Source of the DNA: a virus
Virus record (IMG/VR): IMGVR_UViG_3300008113_000031
Span: 29,786 to 93,785 of that record
Reading direction: 5' to 3' (one strand)
DNA length: 64,000 nt
A model generated the notes under the pieces. It worked only from the letters and a program-made list of their open reading frames with translations, did no database searches and was not told the DNA's origin. A program made the position numbers and the translations under genes. Shown here in pieces: positions 18,560 through 29,911 of this stretch; position 1 is the stretch's first letter, and the number at the start of each line of letters is the position of its first letter.

Positions 18560-19804
18560 ATGAGTGAAAAATACTTTTTGTTGACGAGCAAGCATATCGT
18601 CAAGGCCCCTAACATGACACAGGCCAAATTGGCAATAGAGGGTGAATCAGATTTTATCGGTGAAGTTTTAAAACAGAACGTTGATGTCAATGAGGTGTCT
18701 GATTCTGAAGCATTTAAATATGTAGGCTTTTCCGAATTAAGCAAGAGTGAACTAAGATATGATTCTAAGGACACTTTTACTGAAGACGAAGATGAGGCTG
18801 AATCATTTGACAATAAGTTTGACTGGATTAGGTCAGAAAATAGAAGATTAGCAAAAGCTGTTGATAGATATAAAAATGTAAAAGACGAAGCTGTTCAAGC
18901 TGTATACCAAGCAGCATATGAAGCCTTTACTTCTTTTGAACTACCTCCAGTTAAGATGAATAGCATTAAGTCTGTTAAGACTGGATCGCCAGAAACAGCA
19001 GTTGCCGTATTTGGTGACTGGCAGCTTGGCAAAGTAACTCCAACTTATAATAGTGATGTTCTTGCACAAAGAATAGAAACTTACACAGAAAAGCTTATAG
19101 AGATTACCGAAATACAAAGAGCAGATCATCCAGTAGATACCTTACATGTTTGGCTACTTGGAGATATTGTTGAGGGTGAAGAAATATTCCCTGGTCAAAG
19201 TCATCTGATTGACTCTGGTCTTTATAGACAGGTAGGAGTTAACGGACCAGAGATCCTTGGCAATTTCCTTAAAACAGCATTAGAAAACTTTAAGCATGTT
19301 CATGTCACTGGAGTTATAGGAAACCACGGTGCCGTAGGCGGTAGGGCTAGAAAGCAGCATGATCCAGAAACTAATATGGACAGACTTCTTTATAAGATTG
19401 TTGAACTAATCTTTAAGAATGAACCAAGAATAACCTTTAACATTCCAGACGGAAAGGGTGAAAGAAACTTCTATGCCGTAGATAATATCGGTAATTATAG
19501 TTCTCTTCTAATCCATGGCGATCAAATGCCTGCACCGACGTCTTATTATGGTTACTATAAAAAGGTAATGGGATGGAAAGATGGTGCTATTCCAGAGCAT
19601 TTTGATGATGTTTTTATGGGTCACTACCATCAGCAATTTAAGATGACAATAGGTAGTGGACTGTTAAGAATTTCTGGATCACCCGAAAGTCACAATACCT
19701 ATGCTCAAGAGTACTTCTCATCAATGAGTAGACCATGTCAGCATTTGATGTTTGTTCACCCAGAGAATGGTGTTACCTCAGAGTATTCTATCTGGCTAGA
19801 TTAA
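18560..19804 (+). CDS. Calcineurin-like metallophosphoesterase with small N-terminal domain
   Basis: A 414-residue protein. Metallophosphoesterase motifs appear in order: GDWQ near residue 152, GDIVEG near 200, GNHG near 253, HGD near 319 and GHYHQ near 353. They supply the metal-binding Asp, Asn and His residues of a two-metal phosphoesterase. The first 51 residues form a separate small domain that resembles the stand-alone protein at 48107, with an acidic linker (residues about 75-92) before the catalytic part. The substrate is unknown; phage relatives could act on nucleic acid or nucleotides. It sits inside the tail gene block with a 15-base gap before it, which is unexpected for an enzyme and may mean that it is packaged or made late. 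Confidence 0.85.
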   Translation: MSEKYFLLTSKHIVKAPNMTQAKLAIEGESDFIGEVLKQNVDVNEVSDSEAFKYVGFSELSKSELRYDSKDTFTEDEDEAESFDNKFDWIRSENRRLAKAVDRYKNVKDEAVQAVYQAAYEAFTSFELPPVKMNSIKSVKTGSPETAVAVFGDWQLGKVTPTYNSDVLAQRIETYTEKLIEITEIQRADHPVDTLHVWLLGDIVEGEEIFPGQSHLIDSGLYRQVGVNGPEILGNFLKTALENFKHVHVTGVIGNHGAVGGRARKQHDPETNMDRLLYKIVELIFKNEPRITFNIPDGKGERNFYAVDNIGNYSSLLIHGDQMPAPTSYYGYYKKVMGWKDGAIPEHFDDVFMGHYHQQFKMTIGSGLLRISGSPESHNTYAQEYFSSMSRPCQHLMFVHPENGVTSEYSIWLD

Positions 19805-19823
19805 TGCAGGAAGGCATCTGTAG

Positions 19824-22800
19824 ATGAAGCAGTTTATAATAGCTTTAAAAAGCTCAGACTTTATTAAGTCTGGAACTCAGTGGACCACAGATGCAATAGA
19901 CCTATACAATAACAAGTGGTATACAAATTATTCTGTATCTAAATCAAGATACGGTTTAAATGAATTAGATAACAGAACATTTGTTGGAACAGAAGTTATA
20001 CCTAACGCTACTCCCTCAATAGTTGTTGAGGGAAGTACGCCAGTTTCCGTCACTAATTATGGCGAAATTTTTAAAGACACAAATGTAATTACATATAATA
20101 TATTTGAGTATGATGAAATTTCTGAACAGTATTTTATATTTAACTTAATAGAAGATGCATCCCCATTTTATATTTTAGACCCTACTTCAATTAATTTAGA
20201 TTTATATAGATTTGTTGACACAAGTTCAAGAACAGACATTTTAAGTTATAAACGGAGCCTTTACCAATGTCAATACTCTTGACTCGCCAACATATACCGT
20301 AACAGTATATGAAGCAGATTCGCCAAGTGGTCCATGGTTAACATCTTCAGTATCATCAGATGTTGGAACTCTATTTATAACAAACTCTAAAAGATATGTT
20401 AAGTTTGATCTAAATATAGTATCGGAACTTAGTCCTCAAGATGTTCAAAATTATGGTTTTGTACTTTTAGTAGAAGTAGCAATAGCCAATCCAATACCAT
20501 CTGTCTTAAGTAGAACCGCTAAAAAAATATTAAGTAGGTTCCCTTCTTGGGCAAAAATGTTTGAGGACTCAGTAGACGACGCTACCCCAAGCCTACAGAC
20601 TCCGTCTACCAATGCTGGATCTTTCATCAATTCACTTGTTGCTGATTTTCCAGAAAACTTTGAAAAACAAGTTAACCAATTTGAATTAGACAGATTTATA
20701 ACAACAGCTGACGAAAGTCAAATGTCATGGATGTATACAACTTCAGATGTTCCGGTGTCCCATCTTGCAATAAAGGGAGATGGTGTTACCTTATCAAGAG
20801 TTGATACATTAAATGATTTTTATGAATCGGTAGAAAATGACTACTGCTACTATTTTGCTGCATCGGCTAGAAGAGTCTTTACTAAAAAACTTTTTAAAAC
20901 ACTAACTGTAGATGCAAGTATTTTTGCACAAGAGCCTTTGCTAAAATGGAACTGGTTTGACGAGTTTGGAGCAAGAGTTGGCTTAAACAGACTTTATCTT
21001 GAACAGAACTCAAACTTTAAAAAGAGAATTCTTGATACATACAAGAATCTTCCAGGGCCATCTATAGATGCAATTAAAAAGACCTTAAGAAGAGAACTAG
21101 ATATTTGGAGCGCATATGGTGCAACTCCTGATTCGGATTATCTTGGCGCAACTCCTGAAATACTAGAGATTGCAGATATAGAATCAACAACACCATACTT
21201 TGATTTTTCTGGCAAGCCAAACAAAGAATTTAGAAACTTTGTAAGATCATTGAACGAAAAATATCCTCTAAACTGGGGTTACGTTAAATGGGGTGAGGGA
21301 TACTGGGACTATTCTGGAAGAGACCAGAAAGGCATAGGTAGAATACCAGCGGTATATGACGATGCAACCCCGCTGGGTGGTTACTATCAGCCTGGCATTG
21401 GAGATATGTCCGATGCAAATCTTATTGTTCAAGAGCCATCAGAATCTATAGTTGATTTTAACGAAAAGTTTAGAGCGCATGGCTCGCATTATCTAGGGAA
21501 AGTGGACGACTACGCTCCAATTTTAGTAGAGTATGAATACTACGGTACATATACTCAGGACTATTACGAAAATAGTCCAGCTACCGTTAACTTTAGGTAC
21601 CTTCTTGAAATGCCAGTACACGGTTCATATACTTCTGCAAAGACTTTTTACGTAGATGTTAACCACTATCCAGTAAATTCATATGGCCCAGGTCATCCAG
21701 CAAGCCCTGAGTATGAAACAATTCCAATCTTTGACCAAGACGGATACGCATATCCTCAGTACGTTTTCAGGGACATTACAACTAATGCTGTTTATTCAGA
21801 TACATCTGCAACACCAGCAAATTCTAGGGCAAATTATTATTTTGCAACAAAAGCATCAGCGACACCAAACAGTGGTTCTGTTGATTTTAACATTTCTTTT
21901 ACTGGAGCAACTCCTTTTTCTTCCACAGTTGGTTCTCCAGTATCTCTGCTAAACGCAAGGTTCTTGAATGGTGGAGCAAACATTAAAGTTTCATCTAATA
22001 AGTATACGAAAAAAAGAGGTACCTTTGAAACTACTCCAAAGCTACCTGGCTACTTCATGCTTAATAGTGAAAATGAAATATCTTATATTAATGATGTTAT
22101 ATTGAATAAAGATTTTATTCAGCAAACTTTGCTTTTCCCTCCAGGTTCTACTCCTGTTTATGTCCATGTAGATAATGTTAAGCCTTCTGGTTATGAACAA
22201 ATTGAAAATGTTTATATAAACCCAACCTATGATGGTTACGGTGGACTTTCTTTTGACACAGACGCTTTAAAACTTGTCCCAGCTTCTCCAAACATAATTG
22301 CTCAGTATATAAATCCAAATTTTGCTACACCAACTGACCATTCAGACTATGTAAATAATGATGGTGCTACCTATAATTATTATTTTAGGCAGCTTAAATA
22401 CCCATATGGATCAACTCCAAGTGTTATTAATTTTACAACAGGACTATCTTCAACTCCAGTTTATCCATTTAAAAGAGACTCTTGGGAAAGTTTTACAGCA
22501 GATTCTACACCAATGATTAATGGCTCAATAAACAAAAAAGGAATCGTGAGAAGTAATTCAGAAAACTTTGATGACAACTTTAGTCTTAACTCAAATTATG
22601 TTGGAACATATGACTTAAATTATGATACCTTTGGCAGAAACTGGGAAACTGATTACATAGAAAAAATTGAAGTCGTTAACTCAACAGATGGAGTTATTCT
22701 TACTCCTTCTCAGCAGTTTATTACATTGGCTGGGCAGGATCCAATTTTTATCAATTCTTCTATAACCGAATTTGAAGAAGGAAAGCTTTCTCCAGTAGAT

Positions 22801-24429
22801 GTAACGGCTGAATTTGAAGGTGTATATAGTTCTTATCTTAACGTTGGATGGTATCACCAAAACGGACAAGACTATTACATATATTCATACCCTGTTACTG
22901 AAACCTTTGCAACTCCTGGTTTTCAGGTCAACCTAAGCCACGTAGCAAGACAGGGTTCTCCAATTATAGTTGAAAGAAACTCTGCAACCCCAGCAACTTT
23001 GAGAGAGGTTGCCTTTTATGATGACGCTTCGCCAACGTATGTTTCGTTAATTAATTCAGAAACTGTTAAAGCAAATAGATCAAATAATCTATATCTTGGA
23101 TATGAAGATGTATATGATGTAGAAGTTGTAGATTCCGTAACCGGTTACACATTAATACAAAATGGCAGCACAACAACAAACGTTATAGAAGTTTTTAACT
23201 CTGCAACTCCTGTTGTTTACGGTAGAGATTATTATGTTTCTTATAAGGTAAGAGACTCTTTCGCAGTAGATAATGACTATTATGATTTAAATCAATCCAA
23301 TTACGTTACTGCAATAAGATTTGATTCAACTCCATCATCATTTTATGAGTATGATATAACTTATGAAAATTCCATAGTATCTCACGCCACTCCAATATCT
23401 TTAAACGTAGATCCAATGGACCTATGGGATCAAGAAGGATTTATTTATCTAAGTCACGAAGATTATGCTTTCGCAGATGCAGAAATTAAATTGAGCCCTA
23501 CAAGTATAGTTGCTGATCAAGATGACTTTATGGTTGTCACAATAAAGTCGCTGGACCTGAATGGAAATTCAAAGCCGTATCAAACATTTACGGTGACAGG
23601 AAATAATCTTCAGTCAGAAGAATCTTACTACAATACAGATATTAATGGCTTTGCTAGTGCTAGAGTTTATTTCTCTGGTTCCAGTTCAACAACAGACACT
23701 TATGGCACGCTGACAGTCCAAGGTGTTACAAATGGTTCTGTAAATGCTCACGAAAATTCTCAAACACAAGGCTTCTCAAAGTCAATTGCATTTGAAATAG
23801 CCCAAGAATATAAGTCGGAGTATAACTTAAAGGCCATAGCTGACAACTCAGTAATTCCAGCTGATGGCATCTCAAACAACTATATTAGAGGGTTCCTGAG
23901 AAAGATTAGTGCTCCTCAGTCAAACAAGGTAATTTACTGGAGAAAGGGTAGAACCCTACAGGATGTATTTGATGCCACCCCATATTCCTCATATGTAAGA
24001 ACAGATGAATACGGCAATTTTGAAATAGGTCCTTTTGTCTCAGAAGAAAAAGATAAACCAGGATTTTGGTTGGTTGCGGTAGAGTCAGAAGGGGCAGCTA
24101 CCGTGAACATGAGTCCAATAACAGTGGCTGGAGATATAGTATTTTGGGATGAGAAGTATGACAATTTAAATTATTCATACGGAGATTCGGTATTCTACGA
24201 TCCAGATTTACTATATATAAATAGAACCGATATGTATTCAACTCCTTTGTTTACGGTTGAATACTTTAATGGAAGCTATGCAACTCCGTATTCGGCAACC
24301 CCAGATTGGCTGCCACCAAAGTGGTATCCAGTAAACAGATATGATCAGTACATAATGGGCTTACTAGGTTCTACGCCGATGCATGTTAGCGGTTACCAGA
24401 ACCTCATGAAAGATTACGAGGAAGAGTAA
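19824..24429 (+). CDS. Large tail/baseplate protein rich in (A/S)TP motifs, +1 shift at 20253
   Basis: About 1534 residues with the shift at CGG 20253; unshifted it ends at residue 152. The 303 bases between the shift and the first in-frame ATG of the long downstream frame (20557) are open and protein-like, so the two parts form one gene. The N-terminal 150 residues are beta-rich. Next comes a helical part with many aromatic residues (20640-21300), then long beta-rich regions and an Ig-like domain at about 23480-23800 (a strand pattern seen in bacterial Ig-like domains). Over twenty Ala/Ser-Thr-Pro tripeptides are scattered through it, usually in predicted loops. The context fits a baseplate-attached fibre, collar or receptor-binding protein. 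No enzyme motif is seen. Confidence 0.75.
20253..20255 (+). other. CGG-A +1 frameshift site (AAA C GGA)
   Basis: Codon 144 of the large tail gene. The unshifted frame ends at TGA nine codons later. Skipping C gives GGA GCC TTT and an open frame of almost 1400 codons. Confidence 0.8.
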
Positions 24430-27400
24430 ATGAAGAGTTTTATTGATAAGACAGAGTCACTAAAAGAACCAGCAGTAAAAACTGGTAATTATATACCAAA
24501 AGATTCTGTCAATCTACGGTTGGTTTTCTTCTAAGGAAATTACCCCAGAAAACAATTTAGCTTTTGTTGACCTATCTTCAACTATTCAAGAAAATGTTAA
24601 TGAGTCATCTTCTTTCAGTAAACTTATGTTTGCCAACGAAGTAGGAATGCTAGAGGACGAAAATGGGAATCCCTATGTTCCTTCTGATGACGTGCTGATT
24701 AGTGATATCTTCTTAAACGAAGAAGTAGTTTTACAGAATTACCAACATAGTAATCTGTCAAGCAAGCCATACGCAATGACTTATTATGTGAGCAATCACT
24801 TCACGCTACTGAGAACTGGGATGCACGTAGTAAGCGGTCTTAATCATTATATTGAAGATAGGTTTATTCCAAATAATATCAAGGTTGTTGATGCAAACGG
24901 CAACCTATACTCAGATTTAGAAACTGGTAGACTAAAATATAGAATTTCATTTGAATCTTTTATCACTGACCAAAACAATAATCTTAACGAAATACCACAC
25001 AAAATAATTATCTTCTTGGAAGATGCGTACCCTGGAAACTTAACACTAGTATATGATAAAGTTGAGGTTTCAGAAACGGGCGCTTGGTCAAAGCAAATTC
25101 TCAAATACTCTGAATCAATAAATGCAATTCCTTTGTTTAAGAAAATTCAAGAAGAAGCTGAAGTTGTAGACCCTTCCAGAATATTTGATAAAACTTATTC
25201 AATAAAAAGGGATACAAAAACAAAGTCTATTAATAATCACGTAGTTGGCTCAGAAAATAGTGTTGTATACGTAAACAAGAAGGCACTTGACGATAATAGA
25301 ATCTTTGAGGTTTACAACTGGAGAGTCGTAGCTAAAGTACAAAACTCGGTTGATTTTTCTGAAATAAATTACGGTAGAAATTTTTCTAATGACGATATAC
25401 AAACAAAAACAGTAAGAGTTGGAGTTCTATATTCCTCATCCGTAACAAGAGATTTAAGTAATATAAATCCTTATGTTTTTTTAAATCTTCAAAACTCTGT
25501 TTTTAATTTATCAAACTTTGTTTTTGAAAATCCAAATTCAACAATAACAGATAAAAGTCGTGCAAATTATTGGATGATAGATATTGATACTGTTACTGAT
25601 GAACAAATTAGACAATATGACGTTATTGCATGCTCGCTTCATTGGGAGTTAACAGATAGTCACGCTTCAAAAATTAGATCTTTCTTAAACAACGCTGGAA
25701 CGTTTATAGTGGATACCATAGGTGCTCGTGACAAGGCTCTTACGAGATTGAATCCAGCCTTAGTTACAGTTGGGGCAGACGTAAATACAACTCCAACAAC
25801 TGCTCCTGCACATGGTGATTCTGGGACTTCGGGCAATATTCTCTTAAGTTCTTCAAAGAACAATGCTTTTTCTATATCGGGATTTGCCACTGATTGCGGT
25901 ATATATGGATATGCAAAAGGCGCTAACAACTCTTATAAAAAGTATAATTACTTCACAAATGCTGGGCTAGATTCTCTTCTTTCAAGAAATAATCAAAAGT
26001 TTACAGTCCTCTTGAGAACTGTTAATAGAAACGATAGGCTAGTAGCTAGTAATATAGTTGCTTCAACTACTGGTTTTCTTAAGTATTGTAATGATCTATA
26101 CTCCGCCAGCACTGCTATATCAACTCCAAACAATGGAGAGTCTTCCATATCAGTATCTTCTGGGTCTTTGTTCTCTAATTTTGTTGAGGGTCCATATAAA
26201 TTCTTATACAACTGTGTTTCTGTTGGGATGAATGACAAGGTCGAATCAACAAGATATAAATTTGATTTGAGGTCTAGCGTTCATTATTATAGCGGCGACT
26301 GGTATAGCGATTGGGTTATTGATACAGACGCATTGTTCGAAGATGAATTGGTTTCGTATTATAGAAATGGAATTGTCAATGGAGAAAGAAAATATGTTAG
26401 AGAAACAATTGCTTCTCCAAGGGATCTATATAGAGCAGAAATATCTTCTGCGGTATCAAATTTATCAAATGTTTTTTTAGACCAAAACGATTCAAATATA
26501 ACTCTATACATTGAATATACAAACCCTAATGTTTCATGGACAAATGCTGCAGCAGTTTCCGATAGCGAAAAGAGAGAAGTTGCATCCTCTTATAATTTAG
26601 TTAAAATTACTAACAAAGATGTAGCTTGCGAAACATACACTAATAAAGTATCGCCAAAGTTTGTTGTTCCATATGGATTTGGTCCTTATGTTGTTAAAGA
26701 TAAACTAGTGCCCTCAAGAAGAAATCCATTAAGAATTGCACCAGTTGCGCCCGTAAGAAATTACTCCGTCAATATTCAGTCTGTGCAGTCTATTACTTCT
26801 GGGTCAGATGTTCCTGTAAACTTTGACGCAACTTTAAACGTAACTGCAACAGCAAAGTTTACCCAAAGCCATACTTATCTTAGAAATAATCCAGATGAAT
26901 TGGAGCAACCAGAGAAGCCTGCAGTAGAACAGGTCGTAGGACCTGGTGAAGAAACTTTTCTTGCAATAGAAGCTATTGAAACATCACAAACTGGCGACTA
27001 TTCCTTAATTGATCCAAAACTAAATGACATATCAAGCTTCTACAATGCATTCAATTACACATATGATATAGATAACGGTAATACTTGGGACGAGTATTTT
27101 CAAGGAAAAGGCAGTCCCACTTACATAAAGTATATACAATTGACCCTAACTGCCGCAGGGAACTCATTTGCAACATCTGTAGATGGAGTATTTGGTGCAA
27201 ATACTACAACTAAACTAAAAGCTTTTCAAACAGATAGAGGTCTTAAAGCCGATGGAATAGTAGACTCTCAAACTAAAATGTGGTTGGCTAGAGTTTGGCA
27301 AATTATGGGTCAAGAAAAATTTGATGATTATATTAAAAAAATAAACTCAAATACCTATAAAGATAAAACTATAGACAAATACGTTAATGCAGCAAAGTTA

Positions 27401-29911
27401 GCTAAAAGCGCAAAACTTGCGCTAGAAAATAATGAAGGGTTTAGGTTAATTAATTTTAGCGGCATTTCAAATGCAGAAAAAGATCCCGATACAATCAGAA
27501 TATGGGTTGGCTTTAAAATACCAGATTTAGAATCTATAAATGATATAACTGCAATAACTATAGAAGGTGGCGAATTTGGAACAAGTGTGGGATCACCTTC
27601 ATATCAGGGGTTTAAAGTTGTTCAATTAGACGTATCTGATAAATATGAGTTTAAAAAAAATCAAAGATCTGGGACGCTTTTTGATTATAAAAAAGGCGTT
27701 ACAACAATAAAAAATGATGGTAGACTTATAAAGGGTAGATATGTTTCAATTTTATTGCAGGGATCTAGATTGGGTGGGGCATTTGGCCCAACCGCTGAAG
27801 GTCTAGCCATTAAATCAATAAAGTGTTTGTGTAGGTTTAAAAAAGTACTTATTCCAGGTCAAGATAAAGTACCTGCAAAATATAAGACAGTACCGCCAAC
27901 AGAAGTTCCTATTACTAAAGAAGTTGAAGGAACTATATCTTTATCAGTACCTGTTAATGGAATTTCTTTTGCTCAGCAAAATATAGAAGTTGATTCAAAC
28001 TTTTTAAGAAATGCAACATTGAATTCAATATCTGTTTATAAGATAGATGGAAATCAGTTTTCTACAGATACATTGACTTACAATAACCTTTCGGTAGCCC
28101 TCAATCAAACAGAGTATAAACCTGATGCAAATAGAATAGAAAAAGTTAATATATCTTCAATAACTGCTGGGTCTATTTCCTTACAGACAGCTACAGTATC
28201 CTCTGTTAAACAAGCTGGCACAAACATTTCTTACAATACTTCTAATGTTGAATTGACAACCGCTGGAAATAATATCACTCTAAAAAGCAACTTGTCATCT
28301 TACGATTCATCAACAACGGTTGTCAGAAGTCAGAGTATTACTGGATATAACATTAGAAACGTAGATAGCTCTGAAGTTAGACCGGGAAAGAATTCTTTCA
28401 ATTATTATGATGGCGTAACATTGATCTGCAAGCCAGATGGGTCTCCTTATGGAATTAACTTAGCTTCTGGTGCTGCTGGAGCTAACTCTAATCTAGACAT
28501 ATATTATTCAAATATACAATTAATTAATACATTGCCAGCACAACCAGGTCTTCAATACGGATTTTATGATGCTCGCAACAAACAGTTTATTGGAAAGAAT
28601 ATAACTTACACAAAATATCAAGAGGTTGGTCCACAAAATCTATACATAGGACTGTATGCATATGATTATGATGGAGATCTTGCTACTCAAAGAGAATACA
28701 CTGGATCTGCAAATGGCGATACATATGAGCCAACTCAGGTTCCGTCAAAATCAGCATACCCTGTATTCAAAGTTTCTTCTGTTCCTAGAAATAAAATTCA
28801 AATAAGTAAAACTCCAGCAAAGCTGCAAAAAACAGAACCATGGCCATTGGCTATAAGTTCTGGTTCTTTTGTAAAGCCAGTTTCAATTGAACTTGAAAGA
28901 CCAAAAGATTGGTTAATCAAGTACAATGGCCAACAACTGCGAGCAAAGTATGATACCTCTGACATATCTACGGTTGGTTGGTCAAAGATATTCGGCAGGG
29001 GATACTATGATGTTTTAGATGAAACCCCTGTATACAATAATGCTCAATCAATTACAGTAAGAAGCGCTCCTATACATGTGGTTCACGAAAAATCAAATGA
29101 TTTAACGAGATTTGCTGCCGACTTTAGGCCAGTCTTAAAAGTTTATACAAGATCAAGCATTTCTGCCCCATGGCAAGAAGTAGCCTGGACAGAGTTTAGA
29201 AATGTTAATTGTAAAACTGGTTTAATTGAATTTAATTCTTCTATTATATCTTCAGACGAAAGACTAACAAAAGTTAGTTACACCACAGCGTCTTCCGATG
29301 TAATGGTTAGAAGCTCTGGCGGAATTCCTATACCGCTAAATCCATTCTTGAATAAAGATATAGTCAAAATAAATAAACCACTTTACGTATATCTTAAACC
29401 AACTGAAATCTATAAATCGGCATCTACTCCAGCAGATCAAATAAGCACTAGCGTTATGAGAGACGTTATCGTAGAAGATTATATACCTGGTTCAATCGTT
29501 AATTTTACTTATAATAATAATATATTTAACAAATACGACGTGTCAGAATATGATCCATTTGCCTTGCTAATAGGAATCGTCTACGTTGTCAATACATTCT
29601 CGGATGACAACTTCTCTTTCCAGGATCTTAGAATTAGAGGTGGAGGAATATCAGCAGCGTTTGATACTAATAAAGTTTTAAATGATATTGATAAAGCAAT
29701 TTCATACTGGGATGTATATCCAGCTCTTGGAGAAGCTTATCCTAAGGGTGGTTATGTTATAGTTAAAATTCCAAAACTTGTCAAGAAAAACTTTACAAAT
29801 CCAGATGAAGTATATACAATTGTAAGAAACAATATTACAGCTGGTGTAGTGTTTGAGCTACAAGACATGGAAGGAAAGGATTGGGGTAGTAGTGTTACGA
29901 CAACTTCCTGA
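24430..29911 (+). CDS. Large tail/baseplate protein with peptidoglycan-binding domain, +1 shift at 24517
   Basis: About 1826 residues with the shift at CGG 24517; without it only 34 residues are made. The ATG directly follows the TAA of the upstream gene. Most of the protein is beta-rich and Asn/Ser-rich like tail fibres. At residues about 880-945 (27120-27300) lies a PG_binding_1-type domain: DGVFGANTT, an LKAFQ helix, and LKADGIVDSQT, a near-textbook match. A region around 25560-25760 looks like a Rossmann-type strand-helix pattern. The peptidoglycan-binding module suggests that it holds the baseplate against the cell wall while the lysin works. The first 30 codons before the shift are hydrophilic with no signal peptide. 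Confidence 0.75.
24517..24519 (+). other. CGG-T +1 frameshift site (CTA C GGT)
   Basis: Codon 30 of the gene, the earliest shift site of the set. The unshifted frame ends at TAA five codons later. Skipping C gives GGT TGG TTT and about 1800 open codons. Confidence 0.8.
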
